Notes: generated by a model from the letters alone, not told the origin. A stretch of DNA of 64,000 nt from Verrucomicrobiota bacterium (GCA_018970725.1 JAGWVU010000009.1:58130-122129), one strand, 5' to 3'. Shown: positions 27,135 through 36,440, counted from the stretch's first letter. A program made the numbers and translations.

Positions 27135-28356
27135 GGGATCCCGTGGAATCGGGAAAACTTCCACGAATAACCTCCGGTTGAAAACCGGAAGTTGCTCCCG
27201 CCAACAGTTCCGCGCGCCCCGAAGTCGCCGACCAGTTCTTCGCGCTCCAGTATTCCGAGGTCCACCCCTCGAAATTCTTGAAGTAGACCCGCTCCGCGTC
27301 GAACTGGAACTCGGGCACGTAGTCGAACTTCATCTCCGTGACCAAGGGCGGCCGGTCCGCGGCAATCCGCGATGCCGTCGTTTCCAACAGGTAACTCGCC
27401 CCTTCCCAACGCAGCACACACCAGGCGTGCCCCTGCCCCTTGTGCTTGCCCAAGACCACGCGGACCTCGTAACCCCTCTCCAAAAGCATCTGCGCCAAGG
27501 CCAGCGAGGTATCCTCGCAATCCCCCACCCCGCGCCGCAAGGTCTCGTCCGGCATGGTCCAGGAATCCGTTCCTCCAATCCGCTCCGCGTCCTTCTGATA
27601 CCGGTTCCGCGAAACCAACCCCTTCCAGACTTCCATCACGTCCGGCATCCCCCGCACCACGAATCCCCCCCTCCGCGGCCGGAGAAATTCGTTCGCGTGG
27701 CGCCAGTAGCCATCCGCATCCGTGGCCACAAGATCACTCGTCCGGTCGCACCCGGGGCACCGCACCACCAACGTGGTCTGTCCCCCTCCCGCCACGGTGA
27801 CCCCGTACCCCCGCCCGCACCAACGGCACACATTGAAGAAGCCGGTCACCCCCTGCGAGCGCATCGGCGGCCGGAACTCCGGAAAAACCGTCGCCAGAAC
27901 CGCGATGCACCCCGGCGCCTCCTGCCCCGCCTCCTCGAACAATTCCACGGCCAAATGGGTGTGCTCCGGCACCAACACCTCTTCCCAGGTCTCCATCGCC
28001 CGGATCAAGCGCTCCTCCGTGGTCGCGTGCATCATGTTCCCCGCCAGCGACCGGACCGCGGGCAGTCGTTTCCCGGCAAACCGGAACGCCCCGTCAAGCC
28101 CGTCGAAGACTCCCTCCCGCGTGTAATCATCCAGGGCGACCTGCAACCCGGGATGCAACTTGAGCTTCGGCAAACCCGCCTGCTCCCGGACCCCGTTGAC
28201 GGTGGCCAGGGCGTCCAGCACGCTGGACTCCTGCGCGGGAGGCGCGGAAGGTTTCAGCAGGGCCTGTCCCGCGCGGAAAGGGAGCGGGGAGGGCGACGCC
28301 AAAAGGAGGAAACCGGCACCGAGAAGAAAGATGGTGGGGAGGGCGAGGCGGACCAT
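27058..28356 (-). CDS. secreted CAP-like / zinc-ribbon / transglutaminase-like protein
   Basis: 432 residues. After a signal peptide or N-terminal anchor (~1-22), residues ~45-165 weakly resemble a CAP/SCP domain (LDALATVNGVREQAGLPKL, METWEEVLVPEHTHLAVELF). A zinc ribbon follows, with Cys pairs at 177/180 and 200/203. The C-terminal third is transglutaminase-like: GVGDCEDTSLALAQML (Cys280), GQGHAWCVLRWEG (His310) and YLLETT (acidic Glu325) fit a papain-like triad. Proteolysis, deamidation or crosslinking are all possible. The end overlaps the AAA+ gene by 77 bases, so the last ~25 residues are read in two frames. A perfect TATAAT promoter element lies 20 bases upstream. Confidence 0.75.
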   Translation of the reverse strand: MVRLALPTIFLLGAGFLLLASPSPLPFRAGQALLKPSAPPAQESSVLDALATVNGVREQAGLPKLKLHPGLQVALDDYTREGVFDGLDGAFRFAGKRLPAVRSLAGNMMHATTEERLIRAMETWEEVLVPEHTHLAVELFEEAGQEAPGCIAVLATVFPEFRPPMRSQGVTGFFNVCRWCGRGYGVTVAGGGQTTLVVRCPGCDRTSDLVATDADGYWRHANEFLRPRRGGFVVRGMPDVMEVWKGLVSRNRYQKDAERIGGTDSWTMPDETLRRGVGDCEDTSLALAQMLLERGYEVRVVLGKHKGQGHAWCVLRWEGASYLLETTASRIAADRPPLVTEMKFDYVPEFQFDAERVYFKNFEGWTSEYWSAKNWSATSGRAELLAGATSGFQPEVIRGSFPDSTGSHGNDASLSGFHLAKPPGQVHGETGR

Positions 28357-28376
28357 CGGGCGTCGTAACTTCCATA

Positions 28377-28404
28377 ATTATATTCAATATGGAAATTATA
28401 GCAA
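28377..28404 (-). promoter_or_regulatory. candidate promoter of the transglutaminase/AAA+/foldase genes
   Basis: On the minus strand, TTGCTA (28404-28399) and TATAAT (28382-28377) are 16 bases apart, giving a consensus -10 and a four-of-six -35. The predicted start is ~14 bases before the ATG at 28356. The spacer contains the palindrome ATATTCAATAT (28380-28390). This AT-rich block stands out from its GC-rich surroundings. Confidence 0.5.
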
Positions 28405-28421
28405 CTTGAGCCTCGAGATTT

Positions 28422-28964
28422 TCAGCGCCGTTCCTGCAACCAACGGAAGATCTCCGTCACATCGAAGCAAATCTCGCTCCCTTCCCGGGTCGTGAGCACG
28501 TCGAGCCGCCGCCCCTCCACGAGGCGCAGCGTTTGGGAGGCCGGGTTCAGATTGGAAGCGGCGAGCACGTCATACTCGTCGGACGTGCGGGTCACGAGAT
28601 ACGGGCGTTCCGCGGATCCGTCTCCGGTGGAAAGAATTCCCTCCAGACAACGGTTGGCAATGACCCTTTCCCGCTCCATTTCGGCGTCCCGGCCGAGCCG
28701 TTGGTAGATCAGGCCCAATTTGAGGTGCGCCCCGGGGCTCAGAAGATGGCTCGGCCGCATCCTTTGCCGCAGCTCCCGCTCCGCTTCTTCGAAACGCTCC
28801 GCCTCAAACAGTTTCCCGGCCGGGTCCAGATCCCGGGAGTAAGGATCGAAATCCGGCGTCTTCAGCAGGGCCGCCCGGAGCGCGAGAAAATTTCCGGGGG
28901 TCGGGTCCTGGAGATAGCCGACGAATAAAAGATCCATGGAGAGGCTGGGACGAGAGGCGGGCAT
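28422..28964 (-). CDS. DUF4919-like TPR-type protein
   Basis: 180 residues from ATG 28964; the ATG at 28937 (MDLLFVGYLQDPTP) is an alternative and has no better ribosome site. The middle (~50-110) is helical and TPR-like. The C-terminal half, ILSTGDGSAERPYLVTRTSDEYDVLAAS then the ICFDVTEIF end, resembles the tail of DUF4919 proteins as I remember them. No signal peptide is evident. It is divergent from exbB with 270 bases between. That gap has no other gene; I saw no strong promoter in it. Function unknown. Confidence 0.6.
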   Translation of the reverse strand: MPASRPSLSMDLLFVGYLQDPTPGNFLALRAALLKTPDFDPYSRDLDPAGKLFEAERFEEAERELRQRMRPSHLLSPGAHLKLGLIYQRLGRDAEMERERVIANRCLEGILSTGDGSAERPYLVTRTSDEYDVLAASNLNPASQTLRLVEGRRLDVLTTREGSEICFDVTEIFRWLQERR

Positions 28965-29234
28965 TTCCGACACGACCGGAGGGAACCAGCCTATAACGCA
29001 GGCTCCCCGGCGGAGCAAGCGTGGATCGGATTCCGCCCGCCCGGAAAACGAGGGGAAATCCGCAAGGGAAATCCTTGCAGGGTTCCCGGTCAGGTAGCAG
29101 AATTGCCCCGGGGCAATCCGGCCGGGACGCCCCGAACAATGATCCGTGCGATTTTCAGCCAGACTACGTCCAACCGAACGACGCCTGAGCCGGCTTTCAT
29201 TCCGCGGGTCCCGCCCCAGCCTTTCACTGAATCC

Positions 29235-30119
29235 ATGAGACCGATTTTTCAGATTCTTCTCCTTCTGGCCATTTTGGCCGGAGGCTCGTTGGCGGCCCAA
29301 CAGGCCCCTTCCCCCGGAGCACCCGCCGCCGCGGAAGCTCCACAGGCCTCGCAGGCCCGGCCGACCCTGGCCAAGGAACTGGCGAACCAGATGACCCGGG
29401 AGAAAGCGGTGCAATTCATCGAGATTGTCAAAAAAGGAGGCTGGGTGATGTATCCCATGGCTGCCCTCTCCTTCACGATGGTGCTCCTCATCATCTATTA
29501 CGCGCTGACCATCCGGCAGGGAAACATCGTCAGCGACAAGTTCATGAATGCCGCGGATGCCCTGATCCGCAAACAGGATTATCTCGGCCTCATCGCCGTT
29601 TGCAACCGGGAGAACGAGGCCATCGCCCGCATCACCTACAAGACCCTCGACTTCGCCACCAAGAACCCGACCGCCAGCTTCGATGAAGTCCGCGAGGTCA
29701 CGGAAGCCGAGGGGAGCCGCCAGGCCAGCATCCTGAACCAGCGCATCACCTATCTCGCCGATGTCGGCTCCGTGGCCCCGCTGGTCGGACTGCTCGGCAC
29801 CGTCACCGGCATGATCCGGTCGTTCCACGACCTGAGCGCCGCCACCGGGGCCGTCCAGTCCCAGGTCGGAGCCGGAGTCTCCGAGGCACTCATCGCCACC
29901 GCCGGCGGTCTTTCCATCGGCATCCCCGCCCTCATTTTCCATTCCATCTTCCGCGGGCGCGTCCAGATCATGATCAGCGAACTGGAGGCCGCCATGACCC
30001 ATCTCATGGCCCTGCTCGCCGCCCAATACAAGCGGGCCAGCTACCGCACCCCGGGCCGGACCGATTCCCCGGAACCGGGACCGAAAGCCAGCCGCCGCGG
30101 CGATCCGAAAGGCATCTGA
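29235..30119 (+). CDS. exbB: MotA/TolQ/ExbB proton-channel family protein
   Basis: 294 residues from the ATG at 29235 (MRPIFQILLLLAILAGG). A cleavable signal or first helix is followed by an Ala/Pro linker, a membrane helix (GGWVMYPMAALSFTMVLLIIYYAL), a cytoplasmic loop, and two helices: YLADVGSVAPLVGLLGTVTGMI and ALIATAGGLSIGIPALIFHSIF. The Thr in GLLGTVTGMI is the conserved channel residue. This inner-membrane proton channel should energise an envelope process with the two ExbD proteins. No TonB or TolA gene is nearby. The extra N-terminal periplasmic part is typical of the larger ExbB class. Confidence 0.93.
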   Translation: MRPIFQILLLLAILAGGSLAAQQAPSPGAPAAAEAPQASQARPTLAKELANQMTREKAVQFIEIVKKGGWVMYPMAALSFTMVLLIIYYALTIRQGNIVSDKFMNAADALIRKQDYLGLIAVCNRENEAIARITYKTLDFATKNPTASFDEVREVTEAEGSRQASILNQRITYLADVGSVAPLVGLLGTVTGMIRSFHDLSAATGAVQSQVGAGVSEALIATAGGLSIGIPALIFHSIFRGRVQIMISELEAAMTHLMALLAAQYKRASYRTPGRTDSPEPGPKASRRGDPKGI

Positions 30120-30155
30120 CCCCGGCCCCCGCCCCGTCCGCCTCTCTTCGCGTCC

Positions 30156-30587
30156 GTGAAATTCCGCGACCACAGCAACCCGAAAACGGCCGAGCTGCAG
30201 CTCGCTCCGATGATCGACGTGGTGTTCCTGCTCCTCATCTTCTTCATCGTCTCCTGGAATTTCGCCCGGTTCGAGGTCGATCCCGACGTGGTCGTGCCCG
30301 AGGTGGAAACGTCCGAGCAGACTTCCCGCGTCCCCGGTGAGATCATCATCAACGTGGCCGGCGACGGGCAGGTCAAGATCAGCAACGAGCTGATGGGCCG
30401 GGAGAAACTGCTGGCCAAGCTCAGCAGCCTCGCCAAACGCTTCCCGGACCAGCCGGTGATCCTGAGGGGCCACAAATCCGTGCCCTTCAAACACGTCATG
30501 GTGGTGCTCGACACCTGCCAGAAAGCCGGAATCTGGAACGTGGCCTTCGCCGCGGAACAACCCGCCACCACGCCCGCCAAACCGTGA
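30156..30587 (+). CDS. exbD: ExbD/TolR family protein, copy 1
   Basis: 143 residues, GTG start at 30156. The N-terminal MKFRDHSNPKTAELQLAPMIDVVF leads into one membrane helix (LLLIFFIVSWNFARF) carrying the conserved Asp in PMIDVVFLLL. A periplasmic TolR-like domain follows, with the KHVMVVLDTCQKAGIWNVAFA end. It overlaps the next exbD by four bases (GTGA). Pairs with ExbB to form the proton-driven complex. Confidence 0.93.
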   Translation: MKFRDHSNPKTAELQLAPMIDVVFLLLIFFIVSWNFARFEVDPDVVVPEVETSEQTSRVPGEIIINVAGDGQVKISNELMGREKLLAKLSSLAKRFPDQPVILRGHKSVPFKHVMVVLDTCQKAGIWNVAFAAEQPATTPAKP

Positions 30588-31003
30588 AGTTCCGCGACAA
30601 CAGCCTCACCCGGAAGGTCGATCTGCAACTGGCCCCGATGGTCGACGTCGTCTTCCTTCTCCTGATGTATTTCGTCGTCAGCTGGAATTTCGCCAAGTTT
30701 GAATCCGAGGTGAACATCTCCGTCCCCAAGGCGGAGGATTCCGAACCGTCCCGGCAATCCCCCGCCGAGCTGGTGATCGGCGTCGCTCCGGACGGCTCCG
30801 TGACCGTGAACAATCAGCAGCTCAGCAAGGAAATGCTGTTCGAGAAACTTACGCGGGTCGCCTCGCTCTTCCCGGGGCAGGCGGTGCGCTTGCGGGGAAA
30901 TGGCGAGGCCGAGTTCACCCACGTGATGGCCGTGCTCGATCTCTGCCAGAAGGCCGGGATCTGGAACGTCGCGTTCGCCTCGGACCAACCCGCCAAAGGC
31001 TGA
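30584..31003 (+). CDS. exbD: ExbD/TolR family protein, copy 2
   Basis: 139 residues, GTG start at 30584 within the GTGA overlap. Clearly a paralogue of the preceding gene: KFRDNSLTRKVDLQLAPMVDVVF and HVMAVLDLCQKAGIWNVAFA match almost residue for residue, while the middle has diverged. The channel Asp is kept in PMVDVVF. The pair may form a heteromeric ExbD partner rather than a redundant duplicate. Confidence 0.93.
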   Translation: MKFRDNSLTRKVDLQLAPMVDVVFLLLMYFVVSWNFAKFESEVNISVPKAEDSEPSRQSPAELVIGVAPDGSVTVNNQQLSKEMLFEKLTRVASLFPGQAVRLRGNGEAEFTHVMAVLDLCQKAGIWNVAFASDQPAKG

Positions 31004-31056
31004 CCCGCGCCGCCCCACCCCGAGCCATCGAGATTTCCCCAACCGCCCCGTCCTCC

Positions 31057-33447
31057 ATGATCCGCCCTCCGCTCCGTGACCCTCTGGCCATCTGCGCGGC
31101 CTTGCTCCTCCTGCTTCCGGGAACGGCGCGCCTTACGGCCCAAGGCCCGGGGCTCCGGGCCACGCCGATCCAGCCCGGGGCCGGGCCTGCATTGGCCCCG
31201 ACCGCGGAAACGATGGACACCCGGTTGCGCTTCGCCAACATGCTTTACAACTACCAGAAGTATGAGGGCGCCAAGGAAAAATACTCCGAGTACCTCCGCT
31301 CCTCCCCGGATGGCCCGGAATCCGCCGCCGCTTGGTTCCGGCTCGGGGATTGCCACCGGCGCCTCAACGCGCCGGACGACGCCATCCGTTGCCTCTCCAA
31401 CTACCTGAAACTCGCGCCGGAGGGTGAGTTCGCCGCCGCCGCGGCCTTTTCCATCGCCCGCATCCATTTCAACGCGGACCGCTATGCCGATTCCCTGCCC
31501 TACTGGGCCATGGCCACGGTCAGTTTGAAGGACCCGGAAATGAAGATGGAGACGGAGTTCTTCTACGCGCAGGCCTCACAGCTCTCCGGCAAAATCCCCC
31601 AGGCGATGGCCGCTTACCAGAAGCTGGTCGAGGCTACGATCGAACACCGCTACCGGGAGCGATCGGAGCTCGAACTGGCCCGGCTCGCCTTGGAAGAGGG
31701 GGACAAGACCTCCGCCCGGAAACATTTTGAAAACCTCGCCGCCAAGGCGGCCGATCCCGCGATCAAGGATGAATCCCGTTTCCGGGCGGGGATGCTGGGA
31801 TTGGAGAACACGGACACGGGCGCGGGCGAGACCCTGCTTAAGGAAACCTTGTCCGGCAGCAAGAACGCCTCTTTCCGCCAACTGGCACAGATGGCCCTGA
31901 TGCAGAAGGCCTACGAACGGCAGGACTACAGCGAAGTCATCCGGCTGCACGCCCTCATGCCCCTTCAAGTGGAAGGCACCACGCGGGCCCAGCTCGACCT
32001 CATGGCGGCCAACTCCTTGCGTCAGAAGAAATCGCTCGGCCCGGCGATCCAACTCTTCGACCAAATCGAGAAATCCTTCCCCGGCACCGCGGAAGCCACC
32101 GAGGCGGGTTACCGCAAGCTGCTCTGCGCCCACGAGGCCGGGGAAGCTTCCCTCCCCCGGTTGATCGACTCGTTCATCGCCACCCAAAGCGCGACGGACG
32201 CCTCGTCCCATTACATCGATCTGGCTTGGCTGCTCAAAGGGGAAACGCTTTTCGGCGCCCGGGATTTCAAAGGGGCCGCCGAGTCCTACCGGAATGTCCG
32301 TCCGGAGAACATCGATGCCAAATACGGCCCCAGCCGCCTTTACAAGATGGGATGGGCCATGATCGATTCCGGGTCCGGGCCGGAGGGAATGACGGCGCTG
32401 GAGGACTTCATCAAGAAATATTCCCTCAACCCGCTGGTGCCTTCGGCCATGATGAAGGTGGCCATCACCCACCATCAGAAGGAGGAATTCAAGGAAGCAC
32501 TGGAGGGCTACCAACGCCTCGTCAAGGCGCACCCCGAGTCGGCGGACACCCAGAACGCCATGACCCAGATCGCCCTCATCCACAGACAGTTGCGCCAGCT
32601 TGAGCCGATGGTCGCCGCCTACCAGGCCCTCGTCCGGAAGTTTCCGGACACGCCTCTCAAGGCGGAAGCCCATTTCTGGATCGGGGGGGGCCTCTTCGAC
32701 CTCAAAAAATACAAGGACTGCCTCGAACCCCTCCGCGAGGCCCGCCAACTGGACGCCAAGGCTTTCGGCCGGAACTCCTCCCTGCGGATCGTCTTCGCCC
32801 TCTACCATCTGGAGGATCTCAACGCCCTGCTCGAGGAGACCCGCGCCTTCCGCGCCGCCCATGGCGATGCCGGGGAACTCCTCCCCATTTTCAGCCACCT
32901 CGGCCGCTCCTTTTACGAAGCCGGGGAATACGCGGTGGCCGAACCCTACCTCGTTTTGCGCAGCGACCCCGCCAACCCGAAACAGACGCCCGCCGACATC
33001 TGGCAAAAACTCGCGGATGTCCACATGCGGATGAAGAAGTTTCCCGAGGCCCTGACCGATCTGGATCATTTCCTGCTCCACCGACCGGCCTTGGAAGACC
33101 GGGCCAAGGCCATCCTCGACAAGGCGGTCTGCCTCTCGCGGACCGGGGACAGCCAGGGCGCGCTGGCCGCGGCGGAGGAGGTCCTCGTCCTGGTCCGCTC
33201 CGGAACCCTGAACAACAAGGCCCGGGTTCTCATCGGGGACATCCACCTGTCCCGCAATGATCCCAACCAGGCCATCCAGTATTACAGCATCGTGGTCGAG
33301 TTCGGAGCCGACCGGACCATCGTGCCCCTCGCCATGAGCAAATTGGCCGTCGCCCTCGAAGCCAAGGGCGACGCGGACAAGGCAGAGCGGTATCGCAAAC
33401 AACTCGCGACGGACTTTCCCGGCTTCAAGGTGGAGGACCAACCGTGA
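31057..33447 (+). CDS. secreted TPR-repeat protein of the ExbB/ExbD cluster
   Basis: 796 residues with a signal peptide (~1-28). Almost the whole chain is TPR-like helical repeats: YNYQKYEGAKEKYSEYLRSSPDGPESAAAWFRLGDC at the start, and similar units such as FKEALEGYQRLVKAHPESADTQNAMTQIAL throughout, roughly 14-18 repeats. It resembles the periplasmic YbgF/CpoB-type partners that accompany TolQ-like complexes, but is much longer. It lies 53 bases after exbD and its stop overlaps the next small gene. It probably scaffolds the periplasmic side of the complex, by inference. Confidence 0.8.
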   Translation: MIRPPLRDPLAICAALLLLLPGTARLTAQGPGLRATPIQPGAGPALAPTAETMDTRLRFANMLYNYQKYEGAKEKYSEYLRSSPDGPESAAAWFRLGDCHRRLNAPDDAIRCLSNYLKLAPEGEFAAAAAFSIARIHFNADRYADSLPYWAMATVSLKDPEMKMETEFFYAQASQLSGKIPQAMAAYQKLVEATIEHRYRERSELELARLALEEGDKTSARKHFENLAAKAADPAIKDESRFRAGMLGLENTDTGAGETLLKETLSGSKNASFRQLAQMALMQKAYERQDYSEVIRLHALMPLQVEGTTRAQLDLMAANSLRQKKSLGPAIQLFDQIEKSFPGTAEATEAGYRKLLCAHEAGEASLPRLIDSFIATQSATDASSHYIDLAWLLKGETLFGARDFKGAAESYRNVRPENIDAKYGPSRLYKMGWAMIDSGSGPEGMTALEDFIKKYSLNPLVPSAMMKVAITHHQKEEFKEALEGYQRLVKAHPESADTQNAMTQIALIHRQLRQLEPMVAAYQALVRKFPDTPLKAEAHFWIGGGLFDLKKYKDCLEPLREARQLDAKAFGRNSSLRIVFALYHLEDLNALLEETRAFRAAHGDAGELLPIFSHLGRSFYEAGEYAVAEPYLVLRSDPANPKQTPADIWQKLADVHMRMKKFPEALTDLDHFLLHRPALEDRAKAILDKAVCLSRTGDSQGALAAAEEVLVLVRSGTLNNKARVLIGDIHLSRNDPNQAIQYYSIVVEFGADRTIVPLAMSKLAVALEAKGDADKAERYRKQLATDFPGFKVEDQP

Positions 33448-33737
33448 CCATCGATGACCTGCTCGCGTCCGTGGACCGGGATCCGGCCCCGCCGGGGACG
33501 CTCTCCGCTCCCCTCAAAGCCCTCTGGCTGACCCGCAAGGGCCGTTGGGACGACGCCCATGACGTGGTCAACGATCTACCCAACCGGATGGGTTCCTGGA
33601 TCCACGCCCACTTGCATCGGATCGAGGGCGATCTCGGAAACGCAGCTTACTGGTATGCCTGCGCCGGTCGCTCCCCCCTGCACACCAGGGAGAATCTGGA
33701 GGGCGAATGGCGGGAACTCGTCCTGGCCAACCTTTGA
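33444..33737 (+). CDS. small conserved helical protein after the TPR gene
   Basis: 97 residues, GTG start at 33444 overlapping the TPR gene stop as GTGA. No signal peptide. The stretch SWIHAHLHRIEGDLGNAAYWY followed by ACAGR is a recognisable conserved core of a small uncharacterised family found in planctomycetes, verrucomicrobia and some fungi. The predicted structure is helical, like one or two TPR units. Function unknown; the coupling to the TPR gene suggests a shared process. Confidence 0.75.
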   Translation: MTIDDLLASVDRDPAPPGTLSAPLKALWLTRKGRWDDAHDVVNDLPNRMGSWIHAHLHRIEGDLGNAAYWYACAGRSPLHTRENLEGEWRELVLANL

Positions 33738-33860
33738 AGCCATCGCGATGAGGAACTCCCCGCCCCCACTTTCCGCTTTGCCGAAGTCCTTTCCTCCGTG
33801 TAATAATCCAAGCTTCGCTGCCGATTGGGAGACGCGCCCCCGTCCAAGGTGCAGTAGTCC

Positions 33861-36401
33861 ATGAATCTCCCGCAGATCCCATCCTACGAATTCGAAGAAC
33901 TGATCGGTGAAGGCGGGGCCGGAGCATCCTACCTTTGCCGTTATCGCGGCAGTTCCGCGCGCGTCGTCAAGGTGTTCAACGGCATGGCCGTGAACCACTC
34001 CCTGCTCAACCATGCCCTCACTTCGGTCGGTGCCTCCGCGCCCCACCCGAACCTCGTGCCGGTCCACGCTTTCAACCTGCAGCAGGCTCCCTACTACTAC
34101 ATCACGGATTGTTACCGAAGCCCCGAAGGCAAACCCGCCACGCTCGACACCGTGGCCGGCCAACTCCCTCCCGCGCTGGCCTGGCGCCTCGTCGAACAAC
34201 TCGTCAACTCCCTCTCCTTCCTCCATCGGCTCGACATCATCCACACCTGCGTCAAGCCAGGCAACATCTTCGTCGAATACAAGGACCACCAACCGCACTC
34301 GCTCCGGCTTGGCGACTTCGCCCAAGGGTTGGTCCCCGGCATCCATTACTTCGAAATCGGCGACACCTGTTACTTCGCCGCCCCCGAGCAATTGCGCGAC
34401 CGGGATTTCTCCCATGGCAAGGGCAAACGCTGGGATGTCTACGCGTTCGGCGTGGTGGCCTATTCCCTCCTCAACGGCAAACTTCCGCGGCTCGACGACC
34501 GCCATCGCGATTTCCTCCGCCGCCGCCACAATCCCCGCCACCCCACCGCCGCCCTCCAACAGGATGACCCGGTCGATTTCAGCCTCCTTCTTTACGAGGA
34601 ACCGGAAATCACCTGGCCCAAGCGCCCCCGCAACGAATACGAGGAACAGTTGCGCAACGTCATCGGACAATGCCTCAGCCTCTCCCCGGACGACCGTCCC
34701 GCCGACCTCCGCGAGGTGGCCCGGTCCTTTGAATCCATCCGCCACAACGCCGATATCGAGCTGCTGAAACGCCAGCACCACGCCCAGCTGCACGGCAAGA
34801 GCATCAAGGTCCGCACTCTCCTCGGCACCACCGGGATCTTCCTCCTCACCTCCCTGCTGCTGCTCGGGGCCGCCCTCATGGGCTTCACCAACGTCGCCAC
34901 AGAAGCCAACAAGGTCGTCAAGGCGGAGCAGAAACGGCAGTCCGATCTGGCCAAACTCAAATCCATTTCCGATGCCAAGGTGGCCCGGGAGGAGTCCCTG
35001 CGCGCCACCGCCGAGGCGGAGACCAACCAGCGGCGCACCGAGGCTGGCAAGGCGCGTGCCTTTCTCTTCGAGTCTCAGGAACAGGCGGACCGGTTCTTCG
35101 CCGCCATCCTCCGGGCCGACGAAATCGATTTCCCCGGCTTCCAGGAGATGCGCCGCGCCAATCTGGAGGCGGCCTCCAACTATTTCGAGAAGTTTCTCAA
35201 CACCTACGGCAAGGACCCCGAATTCGCCCGCCAACTCTGCCGGGCCGATCTCTTCCTCGGCGAGATCCGGCGTTCCCAAGGCCGGACGGAAGAAGCCTTG
35301 AAGCACCTCGTCAGCGCCCGCGACGCCATGGAAAACCTTGCGTCGTCAGGACCGAACCGCACCGAGTTCCTCCGGGAGTGCGCCCTCATCGAGCGCAGCC
35401 TCCACGAGATCGAACTCGCCCGCGGAAGTTTCGTCATCGCCGACGAAGCCCTTGCCCGGTCCAATGCCTTTTTCGAGGAACTCGGCAAGGCCGATCCGGC
35501 AGCCGGTGCGGACGCCGAACTGGCCCGGAACCGCCTCGCCGCAGCCCGCCTCCTGCTCGAGCGCGGTCGGTATGCGGAAGCTGAAAAGGCCTTCCGGACC
35601 CTCGTGGAACAACTCTCCACCCTCCTCGCCGCCACCCCCGCCGATTCCCGCGCCAAGGAACAACTCGGCGAGTGCTGCGTCAGACTGGCTTCCCTCCTCC
35701 GGCGCAATGCCGACGAGAAAGCCGCCATCGAACTGGTCCGCAAAGCCGCCCGGCTCTTCGCGGAACTGATCGAAAGCAACGGGGAAATGGAGTCCTATCA
35801 ATACCATCTCGCCGTCGCCCTCAACCAACAGGGCGAGATCACCGCCGAAGTCCCGGTGTTGCGCGACGCCATCACCCTGCTCGACCGGGTGGTGCGCTTC
35901 CAGCCGGATTCGTTGCCCTATCGCTTCGAACTGGCCACCAGCTACGGCCGGCTCGCCGAGGTCCTGCGCCGCGAGGGACAGACCGACCAAGCGCTCCCCT
36001 TGAACGAGATGGCGCTCAAACTGTTCAAGGAACTCCTCGCCAAAGACCCCTTCGCCCCCGCCTACCGCCACGCCATCTCCCGCCAGAACATCGCCCTGGC
36101 CCAGGCGCTCCTCGATTCCAAGCGGGCCAGGGAGGCGACCGACCGTTTCGAGGAATCCATCGCCGTTTTGGAAAAACTCGTCATCGAGGACCCGGAACAT
36201 GCGGAATACCTCCTCCTCCTCGCCCAGGCCCAAGGGCACGCCGGGCTCGCCCGCCAGACGCTCGGGGACAAAACCAAGGCCGTGACCCACTACCAAGCCG
36301 CCAAGGCCTCCTGGAGCGCCTTCTTGAAACGCTTTCCCAACGATCCCGAAGCAACCGAAACCGTGGCTTGGATCAACGAGCGACTGGAACGGAAACTCTG
36401 A
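33861..36401 (+). CDS. receptor-like pseudokinase with membrane helix and TPRs
   Basis: 846 residues. The N-terminal ~300 residues are a protein-kinase fold: glycine loop IGEGGAGASYLC, Lys37 in VVKVF, GDFA at 151-154 in place of DFG, and APE in FAAPEQL. The catalytic loop reads HTCVKPGN (128-135) instead of HRDxKPxN, so the catalytic Asp is Cys130. A membrane helix spans ~319-342, followed by a coiled coil and then TPR-like repeats to the C-terminus (~420-840). The extracytoplasmic TPR domain resembles that of planctomycete Ser/Thr kinases. Loss of the catalytic Asp makes phosphotransfer unlikely. It lies 123 bases after the ExbB/ExbD/TPR group and may share its pathway. Confidence 0.85.
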   Translation: MNLPQIPSYEFEELIGEGGAGASYLCRYRGSSARVVKVFNGMAVNHSLLNHALTSVGASAPHPNLVPVHAFNLQQAPYYYITDCYRSPEGKPATLDTVAGQLPPALAWRLVEQLVNSLSFLHRLDIIHTCVKPGNIFVEYKDHQPHSLRLGDFAQGLVPGIHYFEIGDTCYFAAPEQLRDRDFSHGKGKRWDVYAFGVVAYSLLNGKLPRLDDRHRDFLRRRHNPRHPTAALQQDDPVDFSLLLYEEPEITWPKRPRNEYEEQLRNVIGQCLSLSPDDRPADLREVARSFESIRHNADIELLKRQHHAQLHGKSIKVRTLLGTTGIFLLTSLLLLGAALMGFTNVATEANKVVKAEQKRQSDLAKLKSISDAKVAREESLRATAEAETNQRRTEAGKARAFLFESQEQADRFFAAILRADEIDFPGFQEMRRANLEAASNYFEKFLNTYGKDPEFARQLCRADLFLGEIRRSQGRTEEALKHLVSARDAMENLASSGPNRTEFLRECALIERSLHEIELARGSFVIADEALARSNAFFEELGKADPAAGADAELARNRLAAARLLLERGRYAEAEKAFRTLVEQLSTLLAATPADSRAKEQLGECCVRLASLLRRNADEKAAIELVRKAARLFAELIESNGEMESYQYHLAVALNQQGEITAEVPVLRDAITLLDRVVRFQPDSLPYRFELATSYGRLAEVLRREGQTDQALPLNEMALKLFKELLAKDPFAPAYRHAISRQNIALAQALLDSKRAREATDRFEESIAVLEKLVIEDPEHAEYLLLLAQAQGHAGLARQTLGDKTKAVTHYQAAKASWSAFLKRFPNDPEATETVAWINERLERKL

Positions 36402-36440
36402 GCTTGTTCCCGGGGGCATCCACGCTTTCGTATCCGTCCA

